Shown in pieces: positions 12,901 through 25,300 of a stretch of 64,000 nt of DNA. Numbering within the stretch: the first letter of the stretch is position 1; each line of letters opens with the position of its first letter. Made by a program: the position numbers and the translations under genes. The notes below the pieces were generated by a model, which worked only from the letters and a program-made list of their open reading frames with translations, searched no databases and was not told where the DNA came from. Source of the stretch: Mugil cephalus (lineage: Eukaryota; Chordata; Actinopteri; Mugiliformes; Mugilidae); assembly GCF_022458985.1 (NCBI RefSeq), contig NC_061774.1, positions 14,250,616 to 14,314,615 of the forward strand, written 5' to 3'.

Positions 12901-13740
12901 GAGCAGGTAAGGTTTTATACCAGTACTGTGTTCTGACCTCCATATTACCATATTGTTTATTTTTCATATACTTGGTACGCCTGGGTTCCCTTTGGGAGGC
13001 AAACCCACATAATCCAAGAATGATAGCTCGGCCTCTTAACAACTTGTGTGTTCCCACATGCATCCATGTATGTACATGCATGTACAAATATGGATACAAA
13101 AACACATGTGCAGGTCAGTGGGCTGTGCTTAAAGTCTGTCCTGTTCAAGTTTCCATATCCTTACACAAATGACAAAAGGGGGGATGAGAAATCCCCCAGG
13201 GACCAATTAAAGGCTTTGGGGAGTTGCACTGGCTCACTGTGTTACATAAGTTCACGTGACACATACATAATGCGAATGATTCCTTGCACACATGTGGAAA
13301 CAGGTGAGCCACGGCTTCCTCAAAGTCCTCCCCTGTTTCGAATGATGATGCACACTGTGTCAGTGGAGGGCTCCGTGCGTGGGTGAGTGTAATATCGATG
13401 CGGGACATGTGAGGTTAACAGACTCCTACTCTCTGTTCAGCCAATAACGTCTAACACCCCATGAGTCTAATTGACCAGTGTCACTGCCACAGATGCCCTC
13501 TGATACAGGCTTTAACTGTAATTGCTCGTGCATAACAAGGAGTATATCCAGGTTGGTTCATCTGGAAAGGCGCTCCTCGGCCCGCTGGAGACTCATCGTT
13601 GAACCCCTGCAGCGTTTTGCCAGATATTCATGGGTGCACATAAAAAGTTTATGACTTCATAGACTTTAGAGTTCTGTGCAAAGTGAAGCCCTGTGGTGTG
13701 GTGTTCCACTGTGGCACTGCTGCAGGTGAAATGTTCTGTA
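9991..13740. other. Gene-poor intergenic region
   Basis: It contains one short Tc1-like terminus (11,039-11,120) and a GCTAGC-rich patch near 12,035-12,062. The longest ORF (12,657-13,172, plus) has no domain, is low in complexity near its end and is not supported by splice sites. I see no gene. Confidence 0.5.
11039..11120 (-). mobile_element. Isolated Tc1/mariner-like terminus
   Basis: The text 'cagccataacattatggcc' followed by 'actcatcggagaatggacac' matches the plus-strand start of the relic at 38,264-38,370. It is therefore the 3' terminal part of a minus-oriented copy of the same family. Only about 80 bp is recognisable. Confidence 0.55.
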
Positions 13741-13744
13741 ACCA

Positions 13745-13880
13745 CTTGTCCTCCCTGGACAGGTCACCAGTCCATCACAAAGAGATACACAACCATTTAG
13801 AATCACCAATTAATCTAACAAGCATGTCTTTGTACGGTGGGTGGACGAGGGAGTGCCTGGAGAAGATGCAGCTCTGCACA
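13745..13880 (-). repeat. Teleost interspersed repeat, second copy
   Basis: It carries 'ccctggacaggtcaccagtc', 'cacaaccatttagaatcacc' and 'aacaagcatgtctttgtac', the reverse complement of the repeat family seen at 6,648-6,827. It is non-coding, and the ends are approximate. Confidence 0.7.
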
Positions 13881-14824
13881 GTTGTAGATTGGAACAATGC
13901 TACTACAGTTTCCTTCATAAGGCCGTCCTGTGTAGTTTGCCTCCTTATCTATGTACTGTTTTAAATCCCCTCTGGAAGCTGTAGTATTCGGCTGGATAGA
14001 CAAATAATGTACGCCATTCCGCACACACGGACTTTTGGTTGGTGAAAGTGTGTTTAAAGTATTTGCACCATTGTCCTGGTATACATTATAGAATCTCCTC
14101 AAATTGGATTACCGGATTTAAAGCTATGATTAAGGACCATTTGAGCACTGATTGCACATGTCCTCTCACTTAACGTAGCTGGTGATCAATAGTGTAGTGA
14201 TTTGCTGTTGTTTTTTTCTGTACTGTAGGTTGGCTTAATGTGCTACTGTCTTTGCAAAAGAAACTCTCACTCTCAGTGGGATTATTTCCTGGTTAAAATA
14301 CACGTACATCAAGCCTTGAATTGTAGTAACCTTTTTTGTGCATGCTTTCATTCATGTGAATATTTATACCGAAATGAGATGCTGTAAAATCTTTTACCGC
14401 ATTTCTAAAAAGCTGAAGCCTGTAGTTGAGCTGAGACGTGAGGAATGTGTCGAGATTCTGAATGCAGTGAGTTTTTCTTTAAGGCTATACTTCACCTGCT
14501 CGAGAGATATCATCCTGCTCCCTCTTATCGCCTTTTTGCACACCCCGATAGCCTTTTAACGCATTCGGTGACATTGTTTGTCATTTTAATTTGTCAGATT
14601 GCGTTACCCGTCTCATTAGGGTCCCCTGCTTATCGTAACCTGTGCAGAACATGCGTTTCCCTCTTCTGACAGTGAGAGTAATTACACAAACACTGTCGTC
14701 TGACGATGTTGAACCCGGAGCTCGTGTTCACAAAAATATCCACAGGTCCAGGACAAAAATCCATCATTAATGTAGAGTGAAGGCAACAGACAGCCTAATC
14801 AAAATATATTACAAACAGCAGCTT
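13881..14824. other. Intergenic, no gene seen
   Basis: AT-rich DNA with short unremarkable ORFs on both strands. I recognise no feature. Confidence 0.45.
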
Positions 14825-15075
14825 GTCCAAGGTCACACCTGTGTCTCTTGGGTCAGTTTTCTCCAACAAGGAAAAAGCAAATTAATGGTAATCTGAGTTT
14901 GTCCTCATTGTCAATCTGTTCCTTTTCTCTGAAGGCAAAGCAACTTTTCGATCTGGTGCAAGAGAAACTTTTCTTGGCTGTTTCACAGGTTCAGTGTCAT
15001 TCATCCAGGGATTGTTAATTCATAGAACCTTGGTTACATTCATAACATTTTTTACAATGTAGGCTATACCACTTC
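14825..15075 (+). repeat. Diverged direct repeat, copy 1
   Basis: This segment and 15,205-15,500 share, in the same order, an 'aaggtcaca-ctgtgt' start, a 'gtgttctcca/ttttctccaa' block, 'atggtaatctg', 'aatctgttt/cctttt', and an end reading 'catagaacct' then 'gttacattcataacattttt'. The copies are substantially diverged. The final motif recurs weakly near 57,598-57,632, so this may be a dispersed repeat rather than a purely local duplication. Confidence 0.65.
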
Positions 15076-15204
15076 ATCTACTCCCCGCTTCAGCTCTAGC
15101 AGACCAAGTGTTAAAGTAAACTGCATTGTTACCGCTGTTTGAATCGAACCCCAAAAAACACAGATTTCAAACCAACTAGCTTTGTCAGTTATAAATGTTT
15201 CATA

Positions 15205-15500
15205 TTTTCATTGTTCCAAGAGCTGTAGCCGCTGTAAGGTCACATCTGTGTGTCTTTGGTTAGTGTTCTCCAGTAAGGAAAAGCTGCAAGATGGTAATCT
15301 GTGTTTGCTGTAGTTGTTAATCTGTTTTTCTTTTTGTAATCCATTTTGCCCGAACGCAGAGTTCCTTTTTCTTTTTTTTTTATTTATCTGGCACATCAAA
15401 AACATTCCTTGGTTGTGTCACAGGGTCTGTTTCATTCTTCCTGGCTCCCTGCGACAGTACATTCATAGAACCTCAGTTACATTCATAACATTTTTGCCAT
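15205..15500 (+). repeat. Diverged direct repeat, copy 2
   Basis: Second copy of the unit described at 14,825-15,075, offset by about 380-430 bp. It is slightly longer because of a poly-T stretch near 15,366-15,382. It directly precedes the Tc1 fragment that starts near 15,538. Confidence 0.65.
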
Positions 15501-15537
15501 AATAAGCTCCCTATTTGGTGTAGTTTACTCCATTTTT

Positions 15538-15982
15538 CAACAGGACATTAACCCATAAACACACCTCCCAGTTCTGTAAGGGCTATTTGACCAAAAAGGA
15601 AAGTGATAGAGCGGTGTGCCTCGACAGTCACTTGACCTAAACCCAGTTAACATAGTTTGGGATACTGTAAGATAGAGTGAAGACAAAGGGGCAACAAATT
15701 CTCAGCATCTCTAGGAACCATGTCAGATGACTACCTCATGAACTTCATCAAGATAATTTCCAAAGCAGTAGTCAAACCAAAAGGTGGCTATTTTGAAGAA
15801 TCTAAAATACACAACATGTTTTTGAGTTATTTGACACCTTTTTTGTTTGTTACATGATTCCATATGTGGTCTTTCATAGTTGCGATGCCTTCAGTGAGAA
15901 TTTAAAATGCAAATGGTCATGAAAATGAAGAAAACAACATTAAAAGAGAAAGTGCGTCCAAACTTTTGATTGGTAGTGTGTA
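15538..15982 (+). mobile_element. Truncated Tc1-like transposon, 3' half
   Basis: The sequence follows the 3' half of a common fish Tc1-like element: 'gggctatttgaccaaaaagg', 'ccagttaacatagtttggga', 'gcatctctaggaacc', 'aaaggtggctattttgaaga', 'gatgccttcagtgagaattt', and a terminal 'gtccaaacttttgattgg'. It is the transposase C-terminus, 3' UTR and right terminal inverted repeat. The reading frame has stops and the 5' half is missing. This element differs from the family at 1, 11,039, 30,045 and 38,264. Confidence 0.85.
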
Positions 15983-18900
15983 TTTTTAAATGGCTTAGCA
16001 GTATTCAAAGTCGACAAGTCAATATTTAATAAACAATAAAAGTCAGGCAGAACATCATAAAACTAAGCTCAGCATATAACACAAAGACATGACCTATGAT
16101 CGCGTTCTCATTTTGCATTCAGGCAGCGTTTGGAGAAGTAAGCAAAATAAAAGATCGATAAGAGCACCTCGCTTTCCCTACTCCCTCCCTCAGTCTTGCA
16201 CTCTCTCTCAGTCACAAAGACCGATGTGCTGTCAAACCAACGACCGAGGAGAGATAACCTCATGATGCTTCATCCACGCTCTGTTGCGTATTGTAGGTAA
16301 CGCACGGAAAATCCCTGCTCTTACTACACATGCAAATTATCTGAAGGCACTTAATGAGCTGATGTTCATCTGGGAAATCCTCACTTAACTTTTAAATGTT
16401 GGATATCCATCTTGTGAGGGTTTATTTATTGAGCCGAAGCGGTGGTTATTTTTGAATTGATGAATTTCCTCTCAGAAAACCGGCCAAGTGCAAGGTGATA
16501 AATCTTCTTATCTCTGCCCTGGTATACTAGGTCAAAGTTCAACTTCTTTGAAAGGCTTGTTATCCAGAACAGTATAGACATTCTGAGAGAAGAATTATGA
16601 ATAATAAGTTTCACTTTTGATGATGAAACTTGGGTCAGAACTCTTTCTTTGATTATTCGTGAAATACAGAATTTCAGAATCATTCATGAAGAGGTAAAAA
16701 AAAAAAAAAAAAGTTAAGCTGATACATTTTTAAGGTAAAAAGTGCAAAATGCAGAAAAGACTTACTATATTCGCCTCAGTTCTCACAGATAAATTCCACA
16801 TGTGATCATGCTAATGAAATGAAATGTCCAGAAATTACTGCTTTAAAGCACTAAGCAAAGAGAGAAGGAGGCCAATAGATGCAGTAGAAAGAGGTGAAAT
16901 GTCATGAAAATAAACAGTCCCCTTGTTGGGACTCGTTTGTGTTGGTCTCTCGGCGGGACGTTAGCGTATGTCCTTAGGGTGTCATCAGTTGTCGTTTCAA
17001 TAGTCATTGCGTTTTCGCTCAGCCTTTAGTTGGATGCCACAGTGGAATTCTGACAATCTCCATTACGTATGAGGGGATGCTATCGCGCCCAGCTGTCCCA
17101 TCTTCAGCAGTCGCCTTCAATCAGCTTCTCCCTTTGAGTTATTACTTCCTGTTGTCCCTGAAATCTAAACCGTCTATGTAGCCACAGTTTGAAAAAAAAA
17201 ATTCAAAAAAATCCAGCTCCTTGGGTGCTTGCTTGCTGGGAGCGCTGACCGCAAGTCCTAGCTAAAATTGTCAGGGGCTGAGATAAAACTGCATGTCAGG
17301 ACGGAAAATAAAATGAGATGGGCCGGTTGTGGACAGGTTGCAGGCCCGTGGGAACTTATGACCTAATTGACTGTTGGCCCCTCAGGGCCAGAGAGAGACA
17401 CTTGATTAATTGTTCTTGCATCTGGATCCTCACGCTTGAAATATTGCACAACCTCCATATCAGCCATGACTGTCCAAGCAAACCTCTGCTGGGTGGTTGT
17501 CTTGTGTGTAGCCTCATTAGGGCTCCATTCAGCCCACTTTCACAGAGGCTGAGGTCAGGGCCAGGACACCTCCTCCTCATCCTCCTCCTGTTCCTCCTGC
17601 TCCTCCTCCTCTATGCTTCCCAGATCTTCCTCCCATCCTGACCCAGCAGCTGGGTCTTCATCATTCTCCTCCTCATCCACAGTGTTCCCTTCAGGTAGAA
17701 GACTGTCAGCCAACATCCTATATCTAAAAGCTATAAAATTATTTTTTGTTTTTAGTAGCTTAATGCTCTCCATTTGTGTGTGGGCCTGTTTTCCCTCAAC
17801 TCTGATTATCTTGGATCCTCAGCATCCTATTATCTTCAAATTGATCTTACCATTGCGTGTTACTGTTGCCAGATAAACTAGGCCAGACTCATGTTTGGAA
17901 CCTTTAATTATTGAGTTTTAACCCCCTGGGGATGGGGCAATATGCTGAAAACAATGATATATTATCATCCTGCAAAGCTGATATAGTAGATGCTTATTTA
18001 TCCATCTGGCAGGTTTAGAGCAACTTTATCCTTCATTTGGAGTCATGTTTATGACATGAAGTCCAATATTTGCTCCCCTTGCAGCTCTGTTTTGGTATCA
18101 TCTCCTTGGGGAAATATCTGTCTCTTGAGCTGTTAAATGATCCGCTGTGTTCACCAGCATGTTGTTGATGTAACTTTGTCTGCTGTTTTGAGCCGGAAAA
18201 ATGAATAAATCATACAGCTGGCACCAATGTACAATGTAAGTTTTGCTCAAATGAGCTACAACTGGAAACAGGGCTGATGGGAATGAACCGTTAGTGACCA
18301 AAATAATACACGGAAAGATGCTGTAACCCTCCACAGAGCTGAGGGATGCATGGCCCTTCTCTGTAGGTTTAGTCCTTTCATTTTTTATAGCTATAGCTAA
18401 GTATTGATTAGTGCTGCTTTGATGCTTTAAGAGATATAGATTCTCAAAGGATAGGAAAAACAAAACAAAACAGGTCTTACATCTAAGCCTCCAAATATCT
18501 AATGTAATGTGTGTGCTAATGTGAATTTGATCCTGCCTTTCTGGCTTGAACTAAAAGCATGTTATCTTCTTCTTACAGTATCTTAGAAAACATCAAGGTT
18601 CAATCCTCAACAGGAACTTTCTCTGCAGCAGTGGCAGGTGGAGCTCCACACCAACGTACACACAAACAAACACATGAACACACACCTACAGCCATAGACA
18701 TATACATGACTGTGTCTATAGCTATGTCAAAATAAAACCAGACTAAATAAGACCAGAATAAAACCAGACCACTGGGGATAACATGGTGTTGTAAACCCAG
18801 GGGAAACACCGCCTCTTAATATGATCGTTATGACTTTGCAATAGAAACCATCAACATCACTCAAATATGCAATAAAACTGGACATTTCATTGTAGCCAGG

Positions 18901-21698
18901 TATCTCATGCAGCGAGATGAATGTCATTACTAATGCAAGGAAATGCAGAACAATTCAAAACACAGGCAACAAGTCTCCTACGTCACATATGTCAAATCTA
19001 GCAGCAGCATCGATGCTGACCCAAAAAAATGGCAAAAAGATGTAAATATAATTCATATTGGTCACCAGAACTTAAGAAACAATTAAAAGTTGTCCTCTTA
19101 CCCTGTGAGCCAGGGGTACTGCTCCTAGTTAGTGGACTTTTCTTGAAAAGTGTGTCTTGAAAATGTATTTAACAGTAAATCCTCGACCAAATCCATCTTT
19201 TCTCCTCCTTCAGCCATTAAATCAACACAACTATATTTTTGCTCGTCCAGCTCACAACAGATGCAGTTCCCTGGCTCTGGGTAGCCATTGTCCGACTATT
19301 CAATCAAAGGCTGCGAATACGCTGACGTTATCATACTCCTGCTAGCAGGCCCTGGTGTCCTCAACTCAAAATCTGAGTGGTTAAAGCAACAGCCTGATCA
19401 AAACTTATTTTATGCTGCATGGCCCGCAGAACTGATTCCGAGGGCCTCCAGGCAGATTTCTTTGAGCCTAACAACAAATTAATGCTGAAATTTTGAAACA
19501 ACAAATTTGCTGAAAACTGCTCTGTGGTTTTGTAGCACGTAAGTCTTGAGTTTGAGCAGAAGCAGCAACAGTGGTCCCATGTCTTGTCAGACATCTTCAC
19601 TAACATTAAAGAATATGATTGTGAATGTTCATCTTCTGCAGCTTAAGACAATGCTGCCTCCTTTATCAGCAGTTATAGTTTCGGCTTGTCGTGTTATTGT
19701 ATCAAACCGAATTGAAGGACTCAAATCAAGCAGCTTTCCTTTTGTTTCTCCGGACATTTCTTCAAAAGGCGTCAACATCCACACAGAGTCCTCAACATCA
19801 GTGCAGTCATGTCTGGAGGCAGTGGGAGTGGGCTAAACAGCGCGAGGCAGTATGACGAAAAAATCAAAATACGCATCTCGGTACATGCATTCAGCTAAGG
19901 ATTCACTGCCTGAACAACATTCAGGACTCCAAGCGTGCATGATCAAAACACCCCCTGCTGTGGAGTGTTGCAGCCTCTGCCTTTGTCCCACTCGTGGGTG
20001 CACTCACGTACTTGGAGGAGCGAGGCAAAGATGAGCACGGGGAGGCTTTAATCATACCCTCAGCACTTACACCCACCCTTCTTCCTTACGGAAGCTGGGG
20101 CAGAGCAAAGTATATGTCGAAGGGATGCTTTTGGTTCTGAAGAGCAGAGCTCATCTCCCCAGCCTAAGAAAAAAAAAATTACACACACACTTTATAGTTA
20201 CTGTCATTATGATTATTTCTAGTAGTCACATCCCTTTCAACTTGGACAATAGTGCACATACAGCAGTTGATACTTTAATAAAAAATAAATAAAAATAAAA
20301 GGCTTTCAACACAGCTTTGGTCTTCTTTTTCTTCTCTGTGTTGCTGTTTTATGTTTTTTTATGAATGTATATATTTTTGACTGCAGTAAAAATGAAATAA
20401 GTGTTAAGACACAATGGAAAAACAACATGGCAGTGTGAAATGATGAAAAAATGAGCAATACCCCTTTAAAGGGCCGAGAAAAGAGAAGGCTGTTGCGGTT
20501 TTCGACTGAAATAATGTACTAATGGGTGCTGTATGAAATGTCATGGTAATGCTGCTCCATAATGTTGTTTGTGCGCCTCTGCTGTGACACACTTTTACGT
20601 GATGTCAACACTAGTCCATTTCTTGTTTTTTGGTATCAGAGCTCCCTTATATCACAGGTCAGAGGTGTCCTTTTAATGGTCCAGCTACTATACTAGACCG
20701 CAATGCATGTCGCACGGCAGAGTGTTAAAGGTGTGTGGGCATGCGCGTGTTTACAGGCAACGACGGAAATAGATAATAAATGGGGGTGAGACATGCACTA
20801 TGGTCCAGCAGGGTGTTATCAACCCAGTAATCTACTTTGGCGCAGGAGCGAGGGGAAAAACCAAGAATAGCATCTTCCAGCTGAGATACGCGTCACCAAA
20901 AAAAAAAAGAAAACTGAAAAAAATGAATGAGCCGCAGAAATGTTTCATCTGGAGCTTGAACATTAACAGCGGAACAAAACAAATGATTATTTAATCTCGC
21001 AAGAAACATACACTTTATGAAATGCAGTGAAAAGATGAATACAACATCATTCATTGATGTGTGAAGACAACAAGCAAGCAATACGGGAAATTACAAGAGG
21101 CCTTAACCATCTGTTCATGTTTTTTGAGGCATGTATAAATATAAAGCCTGTTTATATTCACCGTTCTGTTCCATATGGTGATTGATTCATTTTGTGAAAC
21201 TGCAAAGCATTTAGATAAAGTAAAATATTACACACGTAGGATACAGTAATTTGAGGGGACAGACATTTTCATCACTGCCTTTGTATTCTGGACTCCATCA
21301 GAATAGTTTTGCATGATTCAGAAATATTTATTTATCCATACTGTCCCTGCAGGATGTGGCTCAGTTTATAAAATCTTAGCTGTGGGCTCTTTAAGGCCGC
21401 CTTCCTTAGAGCCCACTCTGCTCTGATTGGCCGGCTTGGTGAAAGCTTTTTTCTTGTGAGCACTAGCTGTTACTAGAATATCTAATATATACCTGCCAAA
21501 ACTGAATCTTCGTCCAAAGTACCCAGACCATTTAGCCACTAGAATGTTTGGCAGGACCTAAAAGGTTGTTTGCAGCAAACAAGCAAATTTTGGCCAAATT
21601 AGATCACGTGTGAAAAAGTTGCTTTTACATGAATATAAATCAACCTGCTTCACTCCAGTCCAGCAGGTGGCAGTAATGCAGAAGATATCTACAACAAC
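15983..21698. other. Gene-poor intergenic region
   Basis: I see no gene supported by domains or linked exons. It holds an octamer-containing stretch near 16,320-16,350, a CTC-rich low-complexity segment at 17,570-17,680 with an acidic minus-strand ORF (listed separately), short A-rich tracts near 20,170 and 20,900, and assorted short ORFs without recognisable domains. Confidence 0.5.
17562..17732 (-). other. Unassigned acidic ORF with acceptor-like 5' edge
   Basis: Starting at an ATG near 17,723, the minus strand encodes about 53 residues, beginning M-L-A-D-S-L-L-P-E-G-N-T-V-D and turning into a Glu/Asp-rich tail ending E-V-S-W-P and a stop. Just upstream on that strand is a pyrimidine-poor acceptor-like 'cttttag|atatag'. 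The acidic run comes from a GAG/GAA trinucleotide repeat, which can make long ORFs by chance. I recognise no family, and it may not be a gene. It is listed only because it is the most protein-like ORF of the left half. Confidence 0.15.
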
Positions 21699-22330
21699 TA
21701 CTAGCGATGTTCGATACCACCGATTTCCTTTCCAACCCGATACTGAATAAATTTCAGGCTGGTATCGGCGATACAGATCCGATGCTTTGGTAAACCCAAG
21801 ACGGTTAGTGTATCTCAAATCATAGCTTCATAAAAAATACAAAACACTGGAGTAATTTATTTATTTATTTTAAACTCAGAAGTATATTGAGGTAATGGCC
21901 TCATTTACTATATAGCCGAGCTAATACAACAGCAGGAAAAAACAAGCAGAGGACACAGTCATATAAAATATGTGAAAATGTTGTAAGTAAAATAATAACA
22001 CCATTCAAATAAATATTGTTTAACTAATAAGAACACTATAAAATGAAAACCTGCATCTTAATCTTATGCAATCTTGTGTCCTCCTCATCATAAATGCCTC
22101 ATATTCTGTGTTGTGGTTTAACCTGAGGTGTTTCACAAGGTTTGCTGTGTTGCCACAACTCAATAGTTTAGCTACTTTCCACTGCGTTCCCACATTACCT
22201 CGAATGACTGAAGTATCGAAAGTATCGATATTTTTGATTTGAGCATAAAGACATGGTATTGAAAGTGTCGATATATCTATATCTATCGAGCCGCACATCG
22301 CAGCAACAGCAAGCAAGATTCAAGGCGATG
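21699..22330 (-). mobile_element. hAT transposon relic with degenerate BED-finger coding
   Basis: Both ends carry repeated GTATCGATA/GATACC-type words ('gatgttcgataccaccgat' at about 21,706 and 'gaaagtatcgatat' at about 22,215), as in a fish hAT family. On the minus strand between them an ORF includes C-G-N-T-A-N-L-V-K-H-L-R-L-N-H, which matches the second half of a BED zinc finger (S-G-N-T-T-N-L-x-K-H-L-x-x-x-H). The first cysteine pair and the catalytic domain are absent. It is therefore a truncated non-functional copy. Confidence 0.55.
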
Positions 22331-25300
22331 TTAGTGCCTATCATGAGTTTCTGCTTTGCAAAACATTTTATTGAGTGTTGGAAAAGACCACCAACCAAAA
22401 GTGCAACACTTGAAGTAAACAAGCTGCTTTTACAAGGGCACTAAATATCAGTGACTAATTAGGCCACTCATGCAGTCAGGGATGTTCAGTGCTGCAAGTT
22501 TCTGCACTAATGCACCATGAACAGGAACTTAACGGTTTAGTTTAGACTCTGCTCTTTGTTGTGGAAAAGTACATCCAGAGGTTCCTACTCCCTCAGTAAC
22601 ATCATTTCTCGTTCTTCAGCGACCTCAATACATACAACCATTTCTCAAATCCCTCCGTAACTCTGCACACATTGCACAGATCGGAGTGCATTTCCTCTTT
22701 TTATTACAAAACCTTTAGAAAAACATACACTATACCCCTGTTAGTATGTGTGTGAGTGAACATCTGCTGCCACGACGTACCAAGGGCCGAACGGCCAAAT
22801 AACACGACCAAAGTTATTTGTATACTGGAGTACATTACTCAGATGGACAGGTTTGCAATAGTGTGTGCAACTATTACAGAGGAGGCCGGCCATACATTCT
22901 CTTTGTAGGTGAACAGTTCCAGTTTAATAAAGAAATACATAGTGAAAGAAGAAACCCAGCAGTCAGAGTTCAGTATCTGAAGTCTGAGCTTCGGGGTATT
23001 TTTATACTCAGTGCAGGACAACAACCAATGAGGCCGGCAGCAGAACAGGAGAGGAGATAATCCGACAGATTAAATATCCCAGTTGCACCTTTAGGGACTG
23101 AAAGTTTTCTAGCAAAGCGCAAGTCATTAATCACACCTCACAGTTGTTTCTTTCTTTGGAGGAACAGATAAGGACGAAACATCCTTTAATTGCGTTTTTG
23201 CATTTTTTCCAGCCTACAGTATAATAGACAGCCTGTACTTATTCATATACCCGTCCTTTATAAATAGTCTTCGTTATTAGCTGAGATTTAAAAGGATAAT
23301 GCAAGCAATATATGTATTATTCACTACCGATTTAATTGTTTGAATAGGAGTAAATAGGATGTTATTTGAGGGTTATTATTATTATGTATTTTCAGCAGCA
23401 GGATGGCCTTCATTGATTCAATATTAGCAGTGTGTCCGCCATCATGAAAGAAAACTTCACACGTATCATCACACGTTTAAAATTCTCAGATGGATAAATA
23501 TATAAATAAATAAATATATATAAATAAATAAAAGCACATTGTGCAATAGCTCGCCCACTCTGCGACAACTTCACGCATCCTGCTGAAAGAGTAAAATCTC
23601 ATCCTGCTCGGTCTATTGGGGGGTTTGGAGGATTTACATCTGTATTATGCTCGCATGCGACGACACAAAGTAATCCCACTTCGACCCTTCCAGCCGTAGA
23701 TTTGTTGTGTTAAACGGCGGCCGATGTATTGGTTTCGTCAGGAGACAGCTGGCTCGGTCCCCCATTCTCTCTGACGTGACATGCACTGATTTACACTAAC
23801 GACAATCTGGGACTTGTTCTCCAGACGCCCGGCCTGCCTGGGATTGACGTGAGTTTTGGCCTTGCCTTGTGTCCAACCCTTATCTTGTTAGAGGCAACTG
23901 CAAAAAAAAAAGCAATTACCTTCAGAAGCTGCACTGTGTGTCAAACAAGGTAATGTGGCAGAGGACAAGAAGCAACTGCTCGACTCTTTTCTTGTGTCTT
24001 GCAACCATCTTGAAGCACTCACGATAGCCATCTCCCCTGTGACTATTGTGACTGCAAATAGCCTTGGCCTGCACTGCTGACCCTAAACAACTCGAGCCCT
24101 CCTCCTCCTCTCCTTCTTCCCCTATTAAGAGGCCCAAACACAGCTTTTTTTTCTGTCTATTTTTTTTTTTTTTCCAACGTCCAGCACCAGGAAATGCTTT
24201 GGCTCCGTCCACTTGGTCTGTTGCTCTCATTAAGAAGAGGCTCGGGGAGGTGGAGGGTCACCGCTGTGCCGTTTCTCTTCTTCCTGAACTAGTTTCCAAC
24301 TTTGTTTACAGTCTGGACGAAATAAAAGACCTGGTAAATGGAAGCGCAGACTGCAGGCCTGCACATCAACAATGCACAAACAACACCAGCTTTGTGGGGA
24401 ATAATAAGGGCATTATCATATCATTTAGCTGATGAACAGTGGAGGACTGTGAGGGTCGTTTTGTATTGCGAGACACGTTTCTTTCTTTCGCGGAATAACA
24501 ACAAGAGTAAGAGCTGAGTAGCACGGCCCGGCGAGTTTTCTGGATCAAGACGTGCAACAGAGACGCGTTCGAGGTGACATGCCTGGAGAAATTACACGTG
24601 AAAGAAACGGAAAACACTAGAGATAATTAAAAGGATTGTTCTCCATCCTTGATGCAGCGAAGCAGCTGATTACAAAGACAATTAAATTGAAATTAAAGTG
24701 TGGGAACAAGGGAGTTTCGTGTCTTGTCAGATACTAATCAGTTTACTATCAGGAAGAAAATTGTAACAAGTGTTTATGTAAACCTTGGGTAATCAAACGT
24801 GAATTGATGACTGTGCTCTCCGGGGAAATTAGGTTACACGTAGTGTAACGTCAATCCAGTAATATCCTATTAAGTTACAGATCACTCCCGCTCTGCTGAA
24901 GATGATGAAGTTGGAGATATGAAACTCATTTTATCGCCACTCGCGGTCAAGCTCTGTCCAGACTTTTCATTTCTTTCAAGAGTTTGTGAATCCCTTCGAG
25001 ATATAGCTTCCTTCCTCACCCTGGCCTCGCTTCCCTCGCAGTTTTTAATTTGGCTCGCAAGTAAAACGGTGGCGCAAGGGGAACTTGCAGCCACCTTCGT
25101 TCTCGCTTTCCTCAAGGATGAGGAATATAAGCGCAGGCTACTTCAAAAAACAAAAAAACAAAAACCACTTTCAAAAACAGTTTTTGAGCGTGGCACCCCT
25201 CCGACTGGGTGATTATCTTTGGCAAAGCGCCATGTGAGCTGTAGGAGTGCTTTGAAGACATTCCTAAGAGGATATATATAGTGTATTTATCCTCAGCACC

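Noticed and set aside
12657..13172. 171-codon plus-strand ORF
   Set aside because: Composition is not protein-like (His/Cys/Thr from CA- and TG-rich DNA), with no domain and no supporting signals.
17318..17641. 107-codon plus-strand ORF ending in a Leu-rich run
   Set aside because: The leucines come from CTC/CTT low-complexity sequence; no domain or splice context.
22890..23050. LTR-like segment with an AATAAAG motif
   Set aside because: No second LTR, TG...CA ends, primer-binding site or coding remnant found in the window.
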